Notes under the pieces: model-generated | The model's input: the letters and a program-made list of their open reading frames with translations, nothing else | Database searches by the model: none | Told to the model about the DNA's origin: nothing | DNA from: Cupriavidus necator N-1 | Lineage (GTDB): Bacteria > Pseudomonadota > Gammaproteobacteria > Burkholderiales > Burkholderiaceae | Assembly (NCBI RefSeq): GCF_000219215.1 | Contig: NC_015723.1 | Location: forward strand, 1,302,001 to 1,366,000 | Reading direction: 5' to 3' | Length of the DNA stretch: 64,000 nucleotides | Shown here: in pieces, positions 25,956-34,227 of the stretch | Position numbering within the stretch: the stretch's first letter is position 1 | Layout: each line of letters begins with the position of its first letter | Program-made: the position numbers and the translations under genes

Positions 25956-27173
25956 TTATGCCACCTCGCGCAGCGCGGTTTCGCGCGGCATGGCGGCGTC
26001 GCCAACGTGCCGCACCGACGGATACCCCGCCGCAAACACCAGCCGCCCGCCGGACCAGGTATGCGTGACCATCGGCTGGCCTGCCACGCCGGACACGGCG
26101 ATGACGTCCGCGCGCAGCCCCGGCGCCAGGCGCCCGCGGTCGTCCAGCAGGCAGGCCTCGGCGGGATTGGCGGTGACCAGCGCCAGCGCCTGGTTCAGCG
26201 GCAGGTCGGCCAGGCGCGCGGCGGCATACGCGGCCGCGATCAGCGTGGACGGCTGGTAGTCCGAACACAGGATGGTGCCGACCCCGGCGTGGATGGCGTC
26301 GATGGCGCGCATCGAGCCGCTCTGGCTCTTGCCGCGCAGCACGTTGGGCGCGCCCAGGATGGTCGGCAGCGCCTGGGCGCACGCGGCTTGCGCGGTTTCC
26401 AGGTTGATCGGGAACTCGCTCATGCGCACGCCCAGCGCGTGCATGGCGGCGATGCGCTGCGGTGAATCGTCGTCATGGCTGGCGGTAGGGATGCCCAGCG
26501 CGTGCGCCCTGGCCACCAGCCGGTTGACGCGCTCATGGGCGCCTTCCAGCGCGGCGGCCTTCTTGTGGGCCGCATCGGCGGCTTCCTCGCGGCTCATGCC
26601 GTGGTTGCCCATCATGTAGGCCAGGTAGGCATCCATGGTCTTGAACTGGCCCTGGCCCGGCGAGTGGTCCATGACGGACAGCAGGTCGACCACGCCTTCG
26701 GCCATCAGGGCTTCCAGCACCGGCACGGCGCTGGAATCGGTGACTTCGTAGCGGCAATGGATGCGGTTGTCGACCAGGCTGTGGCGGCGATACGCGGCCA
26801 GGGTGCGCACCAGCGTGGCCGCGGTATCGACATTGCGCACGCCGAACTGGTTGCCGGCGAACGACAGCGCGTGGTACGGCGTGGTAATGCCGGCCGCGGC
26901 ATTGCGGCGGTCGACCTGGGCCACGGCAAAGTCCAGCGGGAACAGCACGCTGGCGCGCGGTTCGACTTCCTTCTCGATGGCGTCGCAATGCACGTCGACC
27001 AGGCCCGGCATCACCGTGTGGCCATGCAGGTCGATCACGGCGGCGTGGGCGGGCACCGCGGCGGGTGCCGGTTCGATGGCGGCGATGCGGCCATCTTCGA
27101 TCAGCAGCGCGCTGTCGTGCAGCACGCGGTCCGGCAGCACCAGGGTGGCGTGCGTCAGGTAGGTAGCAGACAT
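25956..27173 (-). CDS. phnM: RPnTP diphosphatase, C-P lyase pathway
   Basis: A 405-residue amidohydrolase-fold enzyme that releases pyrophosphate from alpha-D-ribose 1-methylphosphonate 5-triphosphate. The metal-binding HVDVHCDAIE-type motif (GLVDVHCDAIEKEVEPR), TASHDDDSP and SDYQPSTL are typical of PhnM. Last gene of the phnGHIJKLM run, 24 bp after phnL. Complete. Confidence 0.93.
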   Translation of the reverse strand: MSATYLTHATLVLPDRVLHDSALLIEDGRIAAIEPAPAAVPAHAAVIDLHGHTVMPGLVDVHCDAIEKEVEPRASVLFPLDFAVAQVDRRNAAAGITTPYHALSFAGNQFGVRNVDTAATLVRTLAAYRRHSLVDNRIHCRYEVTDSSAVPVLEALMAEGVVDLLSVMDHSPGQGQFKTMDAYLAYMMGNHGMSREEAADAAHKKAAALEGAHERVNRLVARAHALGIPTASHDDDSPQRIAAMHALGVRMSEFPINLETAQAACAQALPTILGAPNVLRGKSQSGSMRAIDAIHAGVGTILCSDYQPSTLIAAAYAAARLADLPLNQALALVTANPAEACLLDDRGRLAPGLRADVIAVSGVAGQPMVTHTWSGGRLVFAAGYPSVRHVGDAAMPRETALREVA

Positions 27174-27197
27174 GTCCGGCTCCGTTCTGGGATCAAA

Positions 27198-27923
27198 TCA
27201 GGCAAGGGCGGTAGCGGGTTGCAGCGGCAGCAGGCGCGTGGCCACGGCATCGCGCACGGCTTCGTCGTGGAAGATGCCGATCAGCGCGCGGCCTTCGGTC
27301 AGGGCCTCGCGGATCAGGTCGACCACCACGGTGCGGTTGTCGGCGTCCAGCGAGGCGGTGGGCTCGTCCAGCAGCAGGATCGGGTGGCCGCCGATCAGGC
27401 CGCGCGCGATGTTCACGCGCTGCTGCTCGCCACCGGAGAAAGTGGCCGGCGGCAAATCCCACAGCCGGCGCGGCAGGTTCAGCCGTGCCAGCAGCTCTGC
27501 CGCGCGGGCACGCGCTTCCTCATGGCTGGCGCCGCGCTGCTGCAGCGGATCGGCCACCACGTCGAGCGCGCCGACGCGGGGAATCGCGCGCAGGAACTGG
27601 CTGACATAGCCGATCACGTCGCGGCGCAGCTTCAGCACGCGTTGCTCGGGGGCATGGGTCAGCTCGACCCACGGCTCGCCCTCGGCGCTGGTATCGCGCA
27701 GGCGGATGCTGCCTTCGGTGGCCAGGTAGTTGCCGTACAGGCAGCGCAGGAGGGTGCTCTTGCCGGTGCCGGACGGCCCCGACAGCACCAGGCATTCGCC
27801 GCGGGCGGCATCGAAATCCATCGCGCGCAGCACCGGCAGGCGGATGCCGCCCTGGTTGTGCAGCGTAAACATCTTGCCGAGGCCGCGAACCTCGACCAGT
27901 TTCTGTGGGTATTCTGCGTGCAT
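27198..27923 (-). CDS. phnL: C-P lyase complex ABC-type ATPase PhnL
   Basis: 241 residues. The ABC signatures are Walker A GPSGTGKST, signature TFSGGEQQRVNIARG and Walker B ILLLDEPTASLD. PhnL is a non-transport ABC protein that joins PhnK on the PhnGHIJ core and is needed for phosphonate breakdown. It follows phnK by 5 bp and precedes phnM. Confidence 0.93.
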   Translation of the reverse strand: MHAEYPQKLVEVRGLGKMFTLHNQGGIRLPVLRAMDFDAARGECLVLSGPSGTGKSTLLRCLYGNYLATEGSIRLRDTSAEGEPWVELTHAPEQRVLKLRRDVIGYVSQFLRAIPRVGALDVVADPLQQRGASHEEARARAAELLARLNLPRRLWDLPPATFSGGEQQRVNIARGLIGGHPILLLDEPTASLDADNRTVVVDLIREALTEGRALIGIFHDEAVRDAVATRLLPLQPATALA

Positions 27924-27928
27924 CGTCG

Positions 27929-28705
27929 TCAGCCCTGCAGGATGGAAGAGACCAGCAACTGCGTGTACGGGTGCTGCGGGTCGTCGAGGATCTGGTCGGT
28001 CAGGCCTTGCTCCACCACGCGGCCGCCCTGCATGACCAGCGTGCGGTGTGCGAGCAGGCGCGCCACGGCCAGGTCGTGCGTGACCAGCACGGCGGCGAGG
28101 CCCAGGTCTGCCACCAGGCGGCGCAGCAGATCGAGCAAGCGGGCCTGCACCGACACGTCCAATGACGCCGTGGGCTCGTCCATGAACACCAGGCGCGGGT
28201 GCGTGACCAGGTTGCGCGCGATCTGCAAACGCTGCTGCATGCCCCCGGAGAAGGTGCCGGGAACGTCGTCCAAGCGGGCCAGGTCGATTTCCATCTTCTC
28301 CAGCCAGTTGCCGGCGAGCTCGCGCAGGTTGCCGTAGTGGCGCTCGCCCACGGCCATCAGGCGCTCGGCGATATTGGCACCGGCGCTGACCTGCATGCGC
28401 AGGCCATCGCGCGCATGCTGGCGCACGAAGCCCCAGTCAGTGCGGGCCAGCAGCCGCAAGCGCGCGCTGGACAGCGTGGCCAGGTCGGTCAGGCCTGACT
28501 CGCGCATGTCGTAGCTCACGCTGCCGCGCTGCGCCGGCGCCTGCATCGACAAGGCCTGCAGCAGCGTGCTCTTGCCGGAGCCCGATTCGCCCACCACGCA
28601 CAGCACCTCGCCCGGGTACAGGTCGAAGCTGACGTCATGGCAGCCGTGCAGGCCCTCCCAGGTGCGCGTCAGGTTGCGCACCGATAGCAGCGGAGTGGCG
28701 CTCAT
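27929..28705 (-). CDS. phnK: C-P lyase complex ABC-type ATPase PhnK
   Basis: 258 residues. Walker A GESGSGKST, signature GTFSGGMQQRLQIARN and Walker B LVFMDEPTASLD are intact. PhnK docks on PhnJ and couples ATP hydrolysis to C-P lyase turnover. The ATG at 28705 overlaps the phnJ stop by 4 bases. Confidence 0.93.
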   Translation of the reverse strand: MSATPLLSVRNLTRTWEGLHGCHDVSFDLYPGEVLCVVGESGSGKSTLLQALSMQAPAQRGSVSYDMRESGLTDLATLSSARLRLLARTDWGFVRQHARDGLRMQVSAGANIAERLMAVGERHYGNLRELAGNWLEKMEIDLARLDDVPGTFSGGMQQRLQIARNLVTHPRLVFMDEPTASLDVSVQARLLDLLRRLVADLGLAAVLVTHDLAVARLLAHRTLVMQGGRVVEQGLTDQILDDPQHPYTQLLVSSILQG

Positions 28706-29604
28706 CGGGCACCTCCGGCAGCGGCCTTGACGGCCTGGGCCGCCTGGCGGTCGGCGCAGTACTCGGTGTCCGAGCACACGAACAGGCGCGTGCCGGCGTC
28801 GTCGGTGATGATCTCGTCCAGGTAGCTGTCGGTGGCGCCGCACTGGGCGCAGCAACTGGACCACTTTTCCACCGTGAAGGGATGGTCGGCGAAGTCCAGG
28901 CTCCTGACCGCGGTGTACGGCGGCACGGCATAGACGCGCTTCTCGCGCCCGGCGCCGAACAGCATCAGCGCGGGGCTGCGGTCGAGCTTGGGATTGTCGA
29001 ACTTGGGGATCGGCGACGGCCGCATCATGTAGCGCTGGTTGACGATCACGGGGTAGTCGTAGGTGGTGGCGATATGGCCGTGATGGGCGATGTCCTCATA
29101 CAGCTTGACGTGCATCGCGCCGTATTCGGCCAGTGCGTGCATGGTGCGAGTCTCGCCCTCGCTCGGTTCCAGCCAGCGCAGCGGCTCGGGGATGGGCACC
29201 TGGAACACCATGGTCTGGCCAGCGCGCAGCGGCGTTTCCGGAATCCGGTGACGGGTCTGGATGATGCTGGCCTCGGCAGTGCGCTCGGTGGTCTGCACGC
29301 CGGTGACGCGGCCGAAGAAGCGGCGGATATTGATGGCATTGGTGGTGTCGTCCGAGCCTTGGTCGATCACCTTGAGCACGTCATCCTTGCCGATGATGGC
29401 GGCCGTCACCTGGATGCCGCCCGTGCCCCAGCCGTAAGGCAGCGGCATCTCGCGGCTGCCGAAGGGCACCTGGTAGCCGGGAATCGCCACGGCCTTGAGC
29501 AGCGCGCGGCGCAGCATGCGCTTGGTCGACTCGTCCAGGTAGCCGAAGTTGTAGTGGTCGTCGCGGGCAATGCCCGTTGCCATGGTGGTGTCGGCCGTGT
29601 TCAT
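28702..29604 (-). CDS. phnJ: C-P lyase catalytic radical-SAM subunit PhnJ
   Basis: 300 residues. It cleaves the C-P bond of ribose 1-methylphosphonate 5-phosphate using a glycyl and a thiyl radical. The atypical cluster motif C-x2-C-x21-C-x5-C is exact (C252, C255, C277, C283), and the glycyl-radical site AIPGYQVPFG is present (G43, equivalent to E. coli G32). Overlaps phnI and phnK by 4 bases each. Fully intact by these criteria. Confidence 0.96.
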   Translation of the reverse strand: MNTADTTMATGIARDDHYNFGYLDESTKRMLRRALLKAVAIPGYQVPFGSREMPLPYGWGTGGIQVTAAIIGKDDVLKVIDQGSDDTTNAINIRRFFGRVTGVQTTERTAEASIIQTRHRIPETPLRAGQTMVFQVPIPEPLRWLEPSEGETRTMHALAEYGAMHVKLYEDIAHHGHIATTYDYPVIVNQRYMMRPSPIPKFDNPKLDRSPALMLFGAGREKRVYAVPPYTAVRSLDFADHPFTVEKWSSCCAQCGATDSYLDEIITDDAGTRLFVCSDTEYCADRQAAQAVKAAAGGAR

Positions 29605-30725
29605 GCCAGGGTCTCCTCTTGCGGCTGCGGTTGCGCCTGGACGGTAGCGGTCACGGCGCCATCCTGTTCCGCGCGCAGCCGGCGCAGCAGTTCCAGGTTG
29701 GCCTGGAAGTCCACGTAGTGGGGCAGCTTCAGGTGCTGCACGAACCCGGAGGCCTCGACGTTGTCACTGTGGTACAGCATGAATTCGATATCGTTGGCCG
29801 GGGCGTCGGCGGCTTCGCCGAGCTCTTCGGCGCGCATGGCGCGGTCGGCCAGCGCCATCGACATGGCCTTGCGCTCGTTGTAGCCGAACACCAGCCCGTA
29901 GCCGCGCGTGAACCGCGGGGCTTCGTCGGCATTGCCGGCGAACTGGCTCACCATCTGGCATTCTGTCAGCTCGATCTCGCCGATAGTGACCGCGAAGCCC
30001 AGTTCTTCCACGAACAGTTCGACCTCGGCCGTGCCGTAGCGGATCTCGGCCGCGAACGGGTGCGAGTTGCCGTAGCCGCGCTGGGTGGAATAGCCCATCG
30101 ACAGCAGGAAACCCTCATCGGCGCGCGCCAGGTTCTGCAGGCGCGCGGCGCGGTTGGCGGGGAAGGCCAGCGGCTCGCGCGTCAGGTCGGGCGGCGTGGG
30201 GTCGCCCGCGGGGATCTGGTCGGCTTCGACCAGTTCATCCGCTTCCAGCAGGCCGGTCACGCGCGGCATGCTGGCGGCGAGGGGTTCGGGCGAGGGCGGC
30301 AGCGGCTCGGGGTCGCGGCCTGCTTCGAGCGTGAAATCCAGCAGGCGCTGGGTGTAGTCGTAGGTCGGCCCCAGCACCTGGCCGCCCGGCACGTCCTTGA
30401 ACGTGGACGAGATCCGCCGCTGCAGGCGCATCGAACCCGTATCCACCGGATGGGTGTAGCCGAAGCGTGCCAGCGTGGTGCGATAGGCACGCAGCAGGAA
30501 GATTGCCTCGATCTGGTCCCCGGCGGCCTGTTTCAGGGCCAGCGCGCCCAGGTGCGGGTCGTACAGCGAGCCCTCTGCCATGACGCGCGACACCGCCAGC
30601 GGCATCTGTTCGCGGATCTGCGCCAGCGTAAGTTCCGGCACCGCGGTATCGCCGCGGCGGTAGGCATCGAGCATCCGGTAGGAATTGAGGATGGCGCGCT
30701 CGCCACCTTTGACGGCTACGTACAT
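29601..30725 (-). CDS. phnI: C-P lyase nucleosidase subunit PhnI
   Basis: 374 residues, starting MYVAVKGGERAI as is typical of PhnI. Within the PhnGHI complex it displaces adenine from ATP with phosphonate to form ribose 1-phosphonate 5-triphosphate. The family segment YGTAEVELFVEELGF is clear. It lies between phnH (2 bp gap) and phnJ (4-base overlap). Confidence 0.95.
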   Translation of the reverse strand: MYVAVKGGERAILNSYRMLDAYRRGDTAVPELTLAQIREQMPLAVSRVMAEGSLYDPHLGALALKQAAGDQIEAIFLLRAYRTTLARFGYTHPVDTGSMRLQRRISSTFKDVPGGQVLGPTYDYTQRLLDFTLEAGRDPEPLPPSPEPLAASMPRVTGLLEADELVEADQIPAGDPTPPDLTREPLAFPANRAARLQNLARADEGFLLSMGYSTQRGYGNSHPFAAEIRYGTAEVELFVEELGFAVTIGEIELTECQMVSQFAGNADEAPRFTRGYGLVFGYNERKAMSMALADRAMRAEELGEAADAPANDIEFMLYHSDNVEASGFVQHLKLPHYVDFQANLELLRRLRAEQDGAVTATVQAQPQPQEETLA

Positions 30726-30726
30726 G

Positions 30727-31344
30727 TCAGTCCTCCACCAGCGTGGTGCGCGTCAAGGCGCAGAATCGGTCGCCGCTGGCCAGCAGCAGGTCCACGCCGA
30801 GCGGGAAGCCGGCGTTGTTGGCGCGCCAGCCGGCGCGGAAGTCCGCGGGCAGGTCGGCCACGCGCAGCACCTGCGTGGTTTCGATGCCGGGGCCGTGCAG
30901 CGTGAGGGTGTCGCCATCGGCAAGCGAGGCCACCTCCATCAGCAGCGTGGCCGAGCGGTCGGGGAAGGCCGGGTCGCCTTGCGCGCAGTCCGCCAGTGCC
31001 GGCATGGCATATCCGGCGGGCACGCAGACAAAGGCCGCGGCGCCGACATCGTCGGTCAGCGGGCAGCCGCAATGGAAGCGCAGGAACGCGCGCGCCGCGG
31101 CCGGAACGCCGGCAGGCAGCCAGACCGGGGTATCGGGATCGGCCAGCGTCAGCAGCAGCGCGGCCAGCGCAGGCGACAGGCCGTCGGGCAGGCCGCTGGC
31201 CACGGGCAGCGTTTGCAGCCGGCCCGGATGGGCAAACGCCTGCAGCGCGGCGCGGAAGACCTGCTGGGCGTCGTCGACCGGGTTGTTGAAACCCGGCAGC
31301 AGCGAGGCGGCGGGGGTGGACGGGATCGGTTGCATGGCAGTCAT
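30727..31344 (-). CDS. phnH: C-P lyase subunit PhnH
   Basis: 205 residues. PhnH is a structural subunit of the PhnGHIJ core, with a PLP-transferase-like fold lacking cofactor. The start LLPGFNNPVDDAQQVFRA and the segment AFAHPGRLQTL are family hallmarks. A GAGG Shine-Dalgarno precedes the ATG at 31344. One base separates it from phnG. Confidence 0.93.
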   Translation of the reverse strand: MTAMQPIPSTPAASLLPGFNNPVDDAQQVFRAALQAFAHPGRLQTLPVASGLPDGLSPALAALLLTLADPDTPVWLPAGVPAAARAFLRFHCGCPLTDDVGAAAFVCVPAGYAMPALADCAQGDPAFPDRSATLLMEVASLADGDTLTLHGPGIETTQVLRVADLPADFRAGWRANNAGFPLGVDLLLASGDRFCALTRTTLVED

Positions 31345-31345
31345 C

Positions 31346-31831
31346 TCAGTCCTCTCCCCGGACCATGGTGAAGAACTCGACGCGGGTCTGGGCGGCAGTG
31401 GCCGCTGCGTGTGCGGCGCGCTCCGCCTGCGTGCTTGCCAACGGCGCCAGCACAAGATCCTGCACGCGCTGGTGCCAGGCCGGGCGCTGCAGCAGCGCGT
31501 CCAGCACCGCGGCCTGTTCGGCATGGCGGGCGCTGCGGCCCTGGATATAGGCCACGCCTGCAGCGGCCCCGGCAGCGCCGTCTTCCAGCACGACCGCGCA
31601 GCGCGTGACCGTGATTTCCCCCAGGTTGAACTGGGGGCCGGTGCCGCCCGCGCGCGCCCGGACCATGGCCATGCCGGACTCCGGCTTGCGCAGCAGCCGG
31701 TAGGCCGGCAGGGCTTGCGCCTGGCCAAGCCGCTGGTAAGCACCGTCGAGCGCGTCGGTGGGCGCCGTAGCCAGGATCCGGAGCCAGGCGGCGCGGGCGG
31801 CATGGGCCTGCGCGGTTTCGCTTTGCATCAT
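31346..31831 (-). CDS. phnG: C-P lyase subunit PhnG
   Basis: 161 residues, first gene of the phnGHIJKLM operon. The family block FNLGEITVTRCAVVL and the C-terminal VEFFTMVRGED fit PhnG. Start codons GTG-ATG-ATG are consecutive (31834, 31831, 31828); the middle one is taken. A PHO-box-like element lies about 66-83 bp upstream and PhnF-type sites lie between. Confidence 0.92.
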   Translation of the reverse strand: MMQSETAQAHAARAAWLRILATAPTDALDGAYQRLGQAQALPAYRLLRKPESGMAMVRARAGGTGPQFNLGEITVTRCAVVLEDGAAGAAAGVAYIQGRSARHAEQAAVLDALLQRPAWHQRVQDLVLAPLASTQAERAAHAAATAAQTRVEFFTMVRGED

Positions 31832-31840
31832 CACCCCTAT

Positions 31841-31860
31841 ACGTCTATACGTTTAGATGT
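31841..31860. promoter_or_regulatory. Operator-like inverted repeat in phnG-phnF gap
   Basis: ACGTCTA-TACGTT-TAGATGT has 6 of 7 matching arm positions and contains GTCTATAC, related to the GTCTAGAC cores found elsewhere in this locus. It lies just upstream of phnG and is a candidate PhnF (HutC-type GntR) operator. Confidence 0.45.
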
Positions 31861-31878
31861 CACTGCTTGAACACGCAG

Positions 31879-31890
31879 CTACTAGACCAC
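31879..31890 (-). promoter_or_regulatory. TGGTCTAG-type PhnF site over phnG -10
   Basis: On the minus strand GTGGTCTAGTAG. Its TAGTAG lies about 12 bases after the PHO-box-like repeat, the position of a -10 in PhoB promoters. It resembles the TGGTATAGACCA site known for mycobacterial PhnF. Confidence 0.45.
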
Positions 31891-31896
31891 AGGCAG

Positions 31897-31914
31897 ATGA
31901 ACGTTTCATGACGG
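31897..31914 (-). promoter_or_regulatory. PHO-box-like element for phnG operon
   Basis: On the minus strand CCGTCAT-GAAA-CGTTCAT: two 7-base direct repeats with 4-base spacing, matching CTGTCAT at 6/7 and 5/7. The architecture and orientation toward phnG fit a PhoB binding site. Confidence 0.6.
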
Positions 31915-32009
31915 GGCGGGGCATTGCTCGGGCACCCGGCCATCGCGGCGCGGTTGAGGCACAATCGCATGGCAATGGTGAACGCTTGATGACAAGAGGG
32001 CAGCGCGAG

Positions 32010-32744
32010 ATGTCTGATCGAGAAGTGGAACGGGGTTCCGGCGTGGCGGTATGGCGCCAGATTGGCGAGGCGCTGGCGGACGACATCCGCAAGAAGCTGT
32101 ACCTGCCCGGCGAACAGCTGCCCCCTGAGCCTGAACTGGCCACGCGCTTCGCGGTCAACCGCCACACCATCCGCCGCGCCATGGGCGAGCTGGAGCTGAG
32201 CGGGCTGGTGCGGATCGAGCAGGGCCGCGGCACCTTCGTGCAGGAGCATGCGATCGACTACGCGATCGGGCGCCGCACGCGCTTCTCGCAAAACCTGGCC
32301 GCGCAGGGCATGCGGGGGCATACCGAGATCATCGACAGCCAGGTGGTGCGCGCGCCGGAAGTGGCAAAGCAACTGGGCCTGGCGCGCACGGCGGAGATCC
32401 TGCACGTGCAGATGATCGGCAAGACCGAAGCGCGCACCATCGACGTTGCCGAGCATTACTTCGACCTCAAGCGCTTCCCGGGTATCGACGAGGTGCTGCG
32501 CGCCAGGCAATCCGTGTCGCGCGCGCTGGCGCATTTCGGCATTGCCGACTACACGCGCAAGTGGTCGCGCATCACGGCGGCCATGCCCAGCGCCCCGGTG
32601 GCGCGGCTGCTGAACCAGCCGAAGACGCGCCCGGTGCTGCAGGTGGAGGCGCTGAACGTTGATATCGACGGGGCGCCGGTGCAGTACAGCGTGGTGCGCT
32701 TTGCCGGGGACTGGGTGCAGCTGACGGTTTCCGACAGTGATTGA
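32010..32744 (+). CDS. phnF: GntR/HutC-family regulator of phosphonate genes
   Basis: 244 residues. The winged helix (about 12-75; LPPEPELATRFAVNRHTIRRAMGELELSGLV) is followed by a UTRA effector domain (about 90-240). PhnF is normally a repressor of phn genes. Divergent from phnG with candidate operators between. The start at 32010 is chosen because it gives the usual length and has GAGGG upstream; in-frame ATGs at 31989 and 31857 are less likely. Confidence 0.9.
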   Translation: MSDREVERGSGVAVWRQIGEALADDIRKKLYLPGEQLPPEPELATRFAVNRHTIRRAMGELELSGLVRIEQGRGTFVQEHAIDYAIGRRTRFSQNLAAQGMRGHTEIIDSQVVRAPEVAKQLGLARTAEILHVQMIGKTEARTIDVAEHYFDLKRFPGIDEVLRARQSVSRALAHFGIADYTRKWSRITAAMPSAPVARLLNQPKTRPVLQVEALNVDIDGAPVQYSVVRFAGDWVQLTVSDSD

Positions 32745-32763
32745 GGCGGAGCGCCGTGGCATT

Positions 32764-32772
32764 GGTCTAGAC
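32764..32772. promoter_or_regulatory. GGTCTAGAC site upstream of DUF1045 gene
   Basis: GGTCTAGAC contains the perfect palindrome GTCTAGAC (32765-32772), about 100 bp before the DUF1045 gene. It resembles the other PhnF-type sites of the locus. Confidence 0.45.
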
Positions 32773-32804
32773 ATCCGGCTGTCATCTGCCTGCGCTAACG
32801 TGTC

Positions 32805-32820
32805 TGCGGTCCAGACCACA
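32805..32820. promoter_or_regulatory. TGCGGTCCAGACCACA palindrome
   Basis: A 16-bp near-perfect dyad (one mismatched arm pair) about 55 bp before the DUF1045-phnN operon. Its GGTC/GACC arms match TGGTATAGACCA-type PhnF boxes, suggesting that PhnF also controls this operon. Confidence 0.5.
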
Positions 32821-32873
32821 AACCAGGGCAGTCGCCGCCGCCGGGCGTTTGGCGCCGCTGGTAACCTTGCCGC

Positions 32874-33599
32874 ATGACCTTGCCAGCGCACCGTTACGCC
32901 ATCTACCTGGCGCCCTCCGATCCCTTCCGCACATTTGGCAGCCAGTGGCTGGGCCGCGACGCCGATACCGGCACCGCGCTGCCCGCCCCGGCGGGCATGG
33001 CGCCGCCGCCCGCGGAGTGGGTCCAGATCCCGGCTCACTACGGCCTGCATGCCACGCTGAAGCCGCCATTCCGGCTTGCGCAGGGCACCAACGGCCCGAT
33101 GCTCGACGCCGCTGCACGGGACTTTGTGCGTGGCTGCGAGGCATTCGACGCGCCGCTGGCGCTGCGTGCGCTGCGGGGTTTTGTGGCATGGTGCCTGGCC
33201 GATGGCGGATCCCCCCCGATGCAGGCGCTGGCCGATACATGCGTACTGGCATTCGAGCGCTTCCGCGCTCCGCCCACGGCCGAAGAACTCGGCCGGCGCA
33301 AACCGGACCAGTTGAGCGACGAAGAGCGCCGCATGCTCGACGCATGGGGCTACCCGTACGTGTTCGGTACCTTCGTCTTCCATATCACGCTGACTGGCAT
33401 GCTTGATACTGCCGCCCAGCGCGCCGCCATCGAGCGCCTGGGGGCCGCGAGCGGCAAGTTGCTGCAGGCGCCGCTTCATGTGGACGGAATCAGCGTATTC
33501 GTGCAGCCGGCGCCGGGCGACGACTTTATCGTTGCTCGCCACTACGGTTTCAACGGCAACACCATCGATGGCGCCGGCGCGGCGTACCTGGACGCATGA
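32874..33599 (+). CDS. DUF1045 phosphonate-locus protein (2H phosphoesterase-like)
   Basis: 241 residues. Two H-x-T motifs, LHATLKPPF (about 60-68) and FHITLTGM (about 170), are the paired catalytic motifs of 2H phosphoesterases. DUF1045 proteins commonly sit in phn operons. A cyclic ribose phosphate is made by C-P lyase, and the usual hydrolase PhnP is not in the window, so this enzyme may replace PhnP; that is inference. It overlaps phnN by 4 bases. Confidence 0.82.
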   Translation: MTLPAHRYAIYLAPSDPFRTFGSQWLGRDADTGTALPAPAGMAPPPAEWVQIPAHYGLHATLKPPFRLAQGTNGPMLDAAARDFVRGCEAFDAPLALRALRGFVAWCLADGGSPPMQALADTCVLAFERFRAPPTAEELGRRKPDQLSDEERRMLDAWGYPYVFGTFVFHITLTGMLDTAAQRAAIERLGAASGKLLQAPLHVDGISVFVQPAPGDDFIVARHYGFNGNTIDGAGAAYLDA

Positions 33600-34186
33600 A
33601 CGCACATGGCGCGGCCGACGGACACGGCCTGTTCTACCTGATGGGGCCGTCCGGCAGCGGCAAGGACTCGCTGCTGCGCGCGTTGCGCGAGCGCCTCGGG
33701 CCGGACGACCGCATCGTCATCGCGCATCGCTATATCACCCGCGAGGCCGATGCCAACGAGGCCTCCGTTGCGCTCACCCCCGATGAATTCCGGCGCCGCC
33801 AGGCGCTCGGATGCCTGGCGCTGGACTGGCACAGCCACGGGCTGCATTACGGCATCGGCATCGAGATCGAGCAGTGGCTGGCCAGGGGCCTGACCGTGAT
33901 CGTCAATGGCTCGCGCGAGTACCTGCCGCAAGCCGTGGCGCGCTACCCGAAGCTGTGCGCCGTGCATGTGCGCGTGCGCCCGGAGGTGCTGGCCACCCGG
34001 CTGCGCCAGCGTGGCCGCGAGTCGGAAGAAGCGATTGCCCGGCGCCTGGCGCGCGCGGCGCAGGCATTCACCGTGCCGGCTGGGTGCCGCCTGGTCGAGT
34101 TCGACAATAGCGGCGCCCTGGAAAGCGCGGCGGATGCGTTCGCGCGGTTGGTTGGGGCTACTTCCGATAGCGCAACATTAAGCTGA
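33596..34186 (+). CDS. phnN: Ribose 1,5-bisphosphate phosphokinase PhnN
   Basis: 196 residues. The P-loop GPSGSGKDS begins at residue 17, and the guanylate-kinase-like fold includes HRYITREADANEAS and VNGSREYL. PhnN makes PRPP from ribose 1,5-bisphosphate, returning the sugar to nucleotide metabolism after C-P cleavage. Translationally coupled to the DUF1045 gene (ATGA overlap). Confidence 0.93.
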   Translation: MNAHGAADGHGLFYLMGPSGSGKDSLLRALRERLGPDDRIVIAHRYITREADANEASVALTPDEFRRRQALGCLALDWHSHGLHYGIGIEIEQWLARGLTVIVNGSREYLPQAVARYPKLCAVHVRVRPEVLATRLRQRGRESEEAIARRLARAAQAFTVPAGCRLVEFDNSGALESAADAFARLVGATSDSATLS

Positions 34187-34227
34187 TAAGCCCGTGCCGA
34201 AGCGAAGCCTACAGCACGGCCTTGCCA

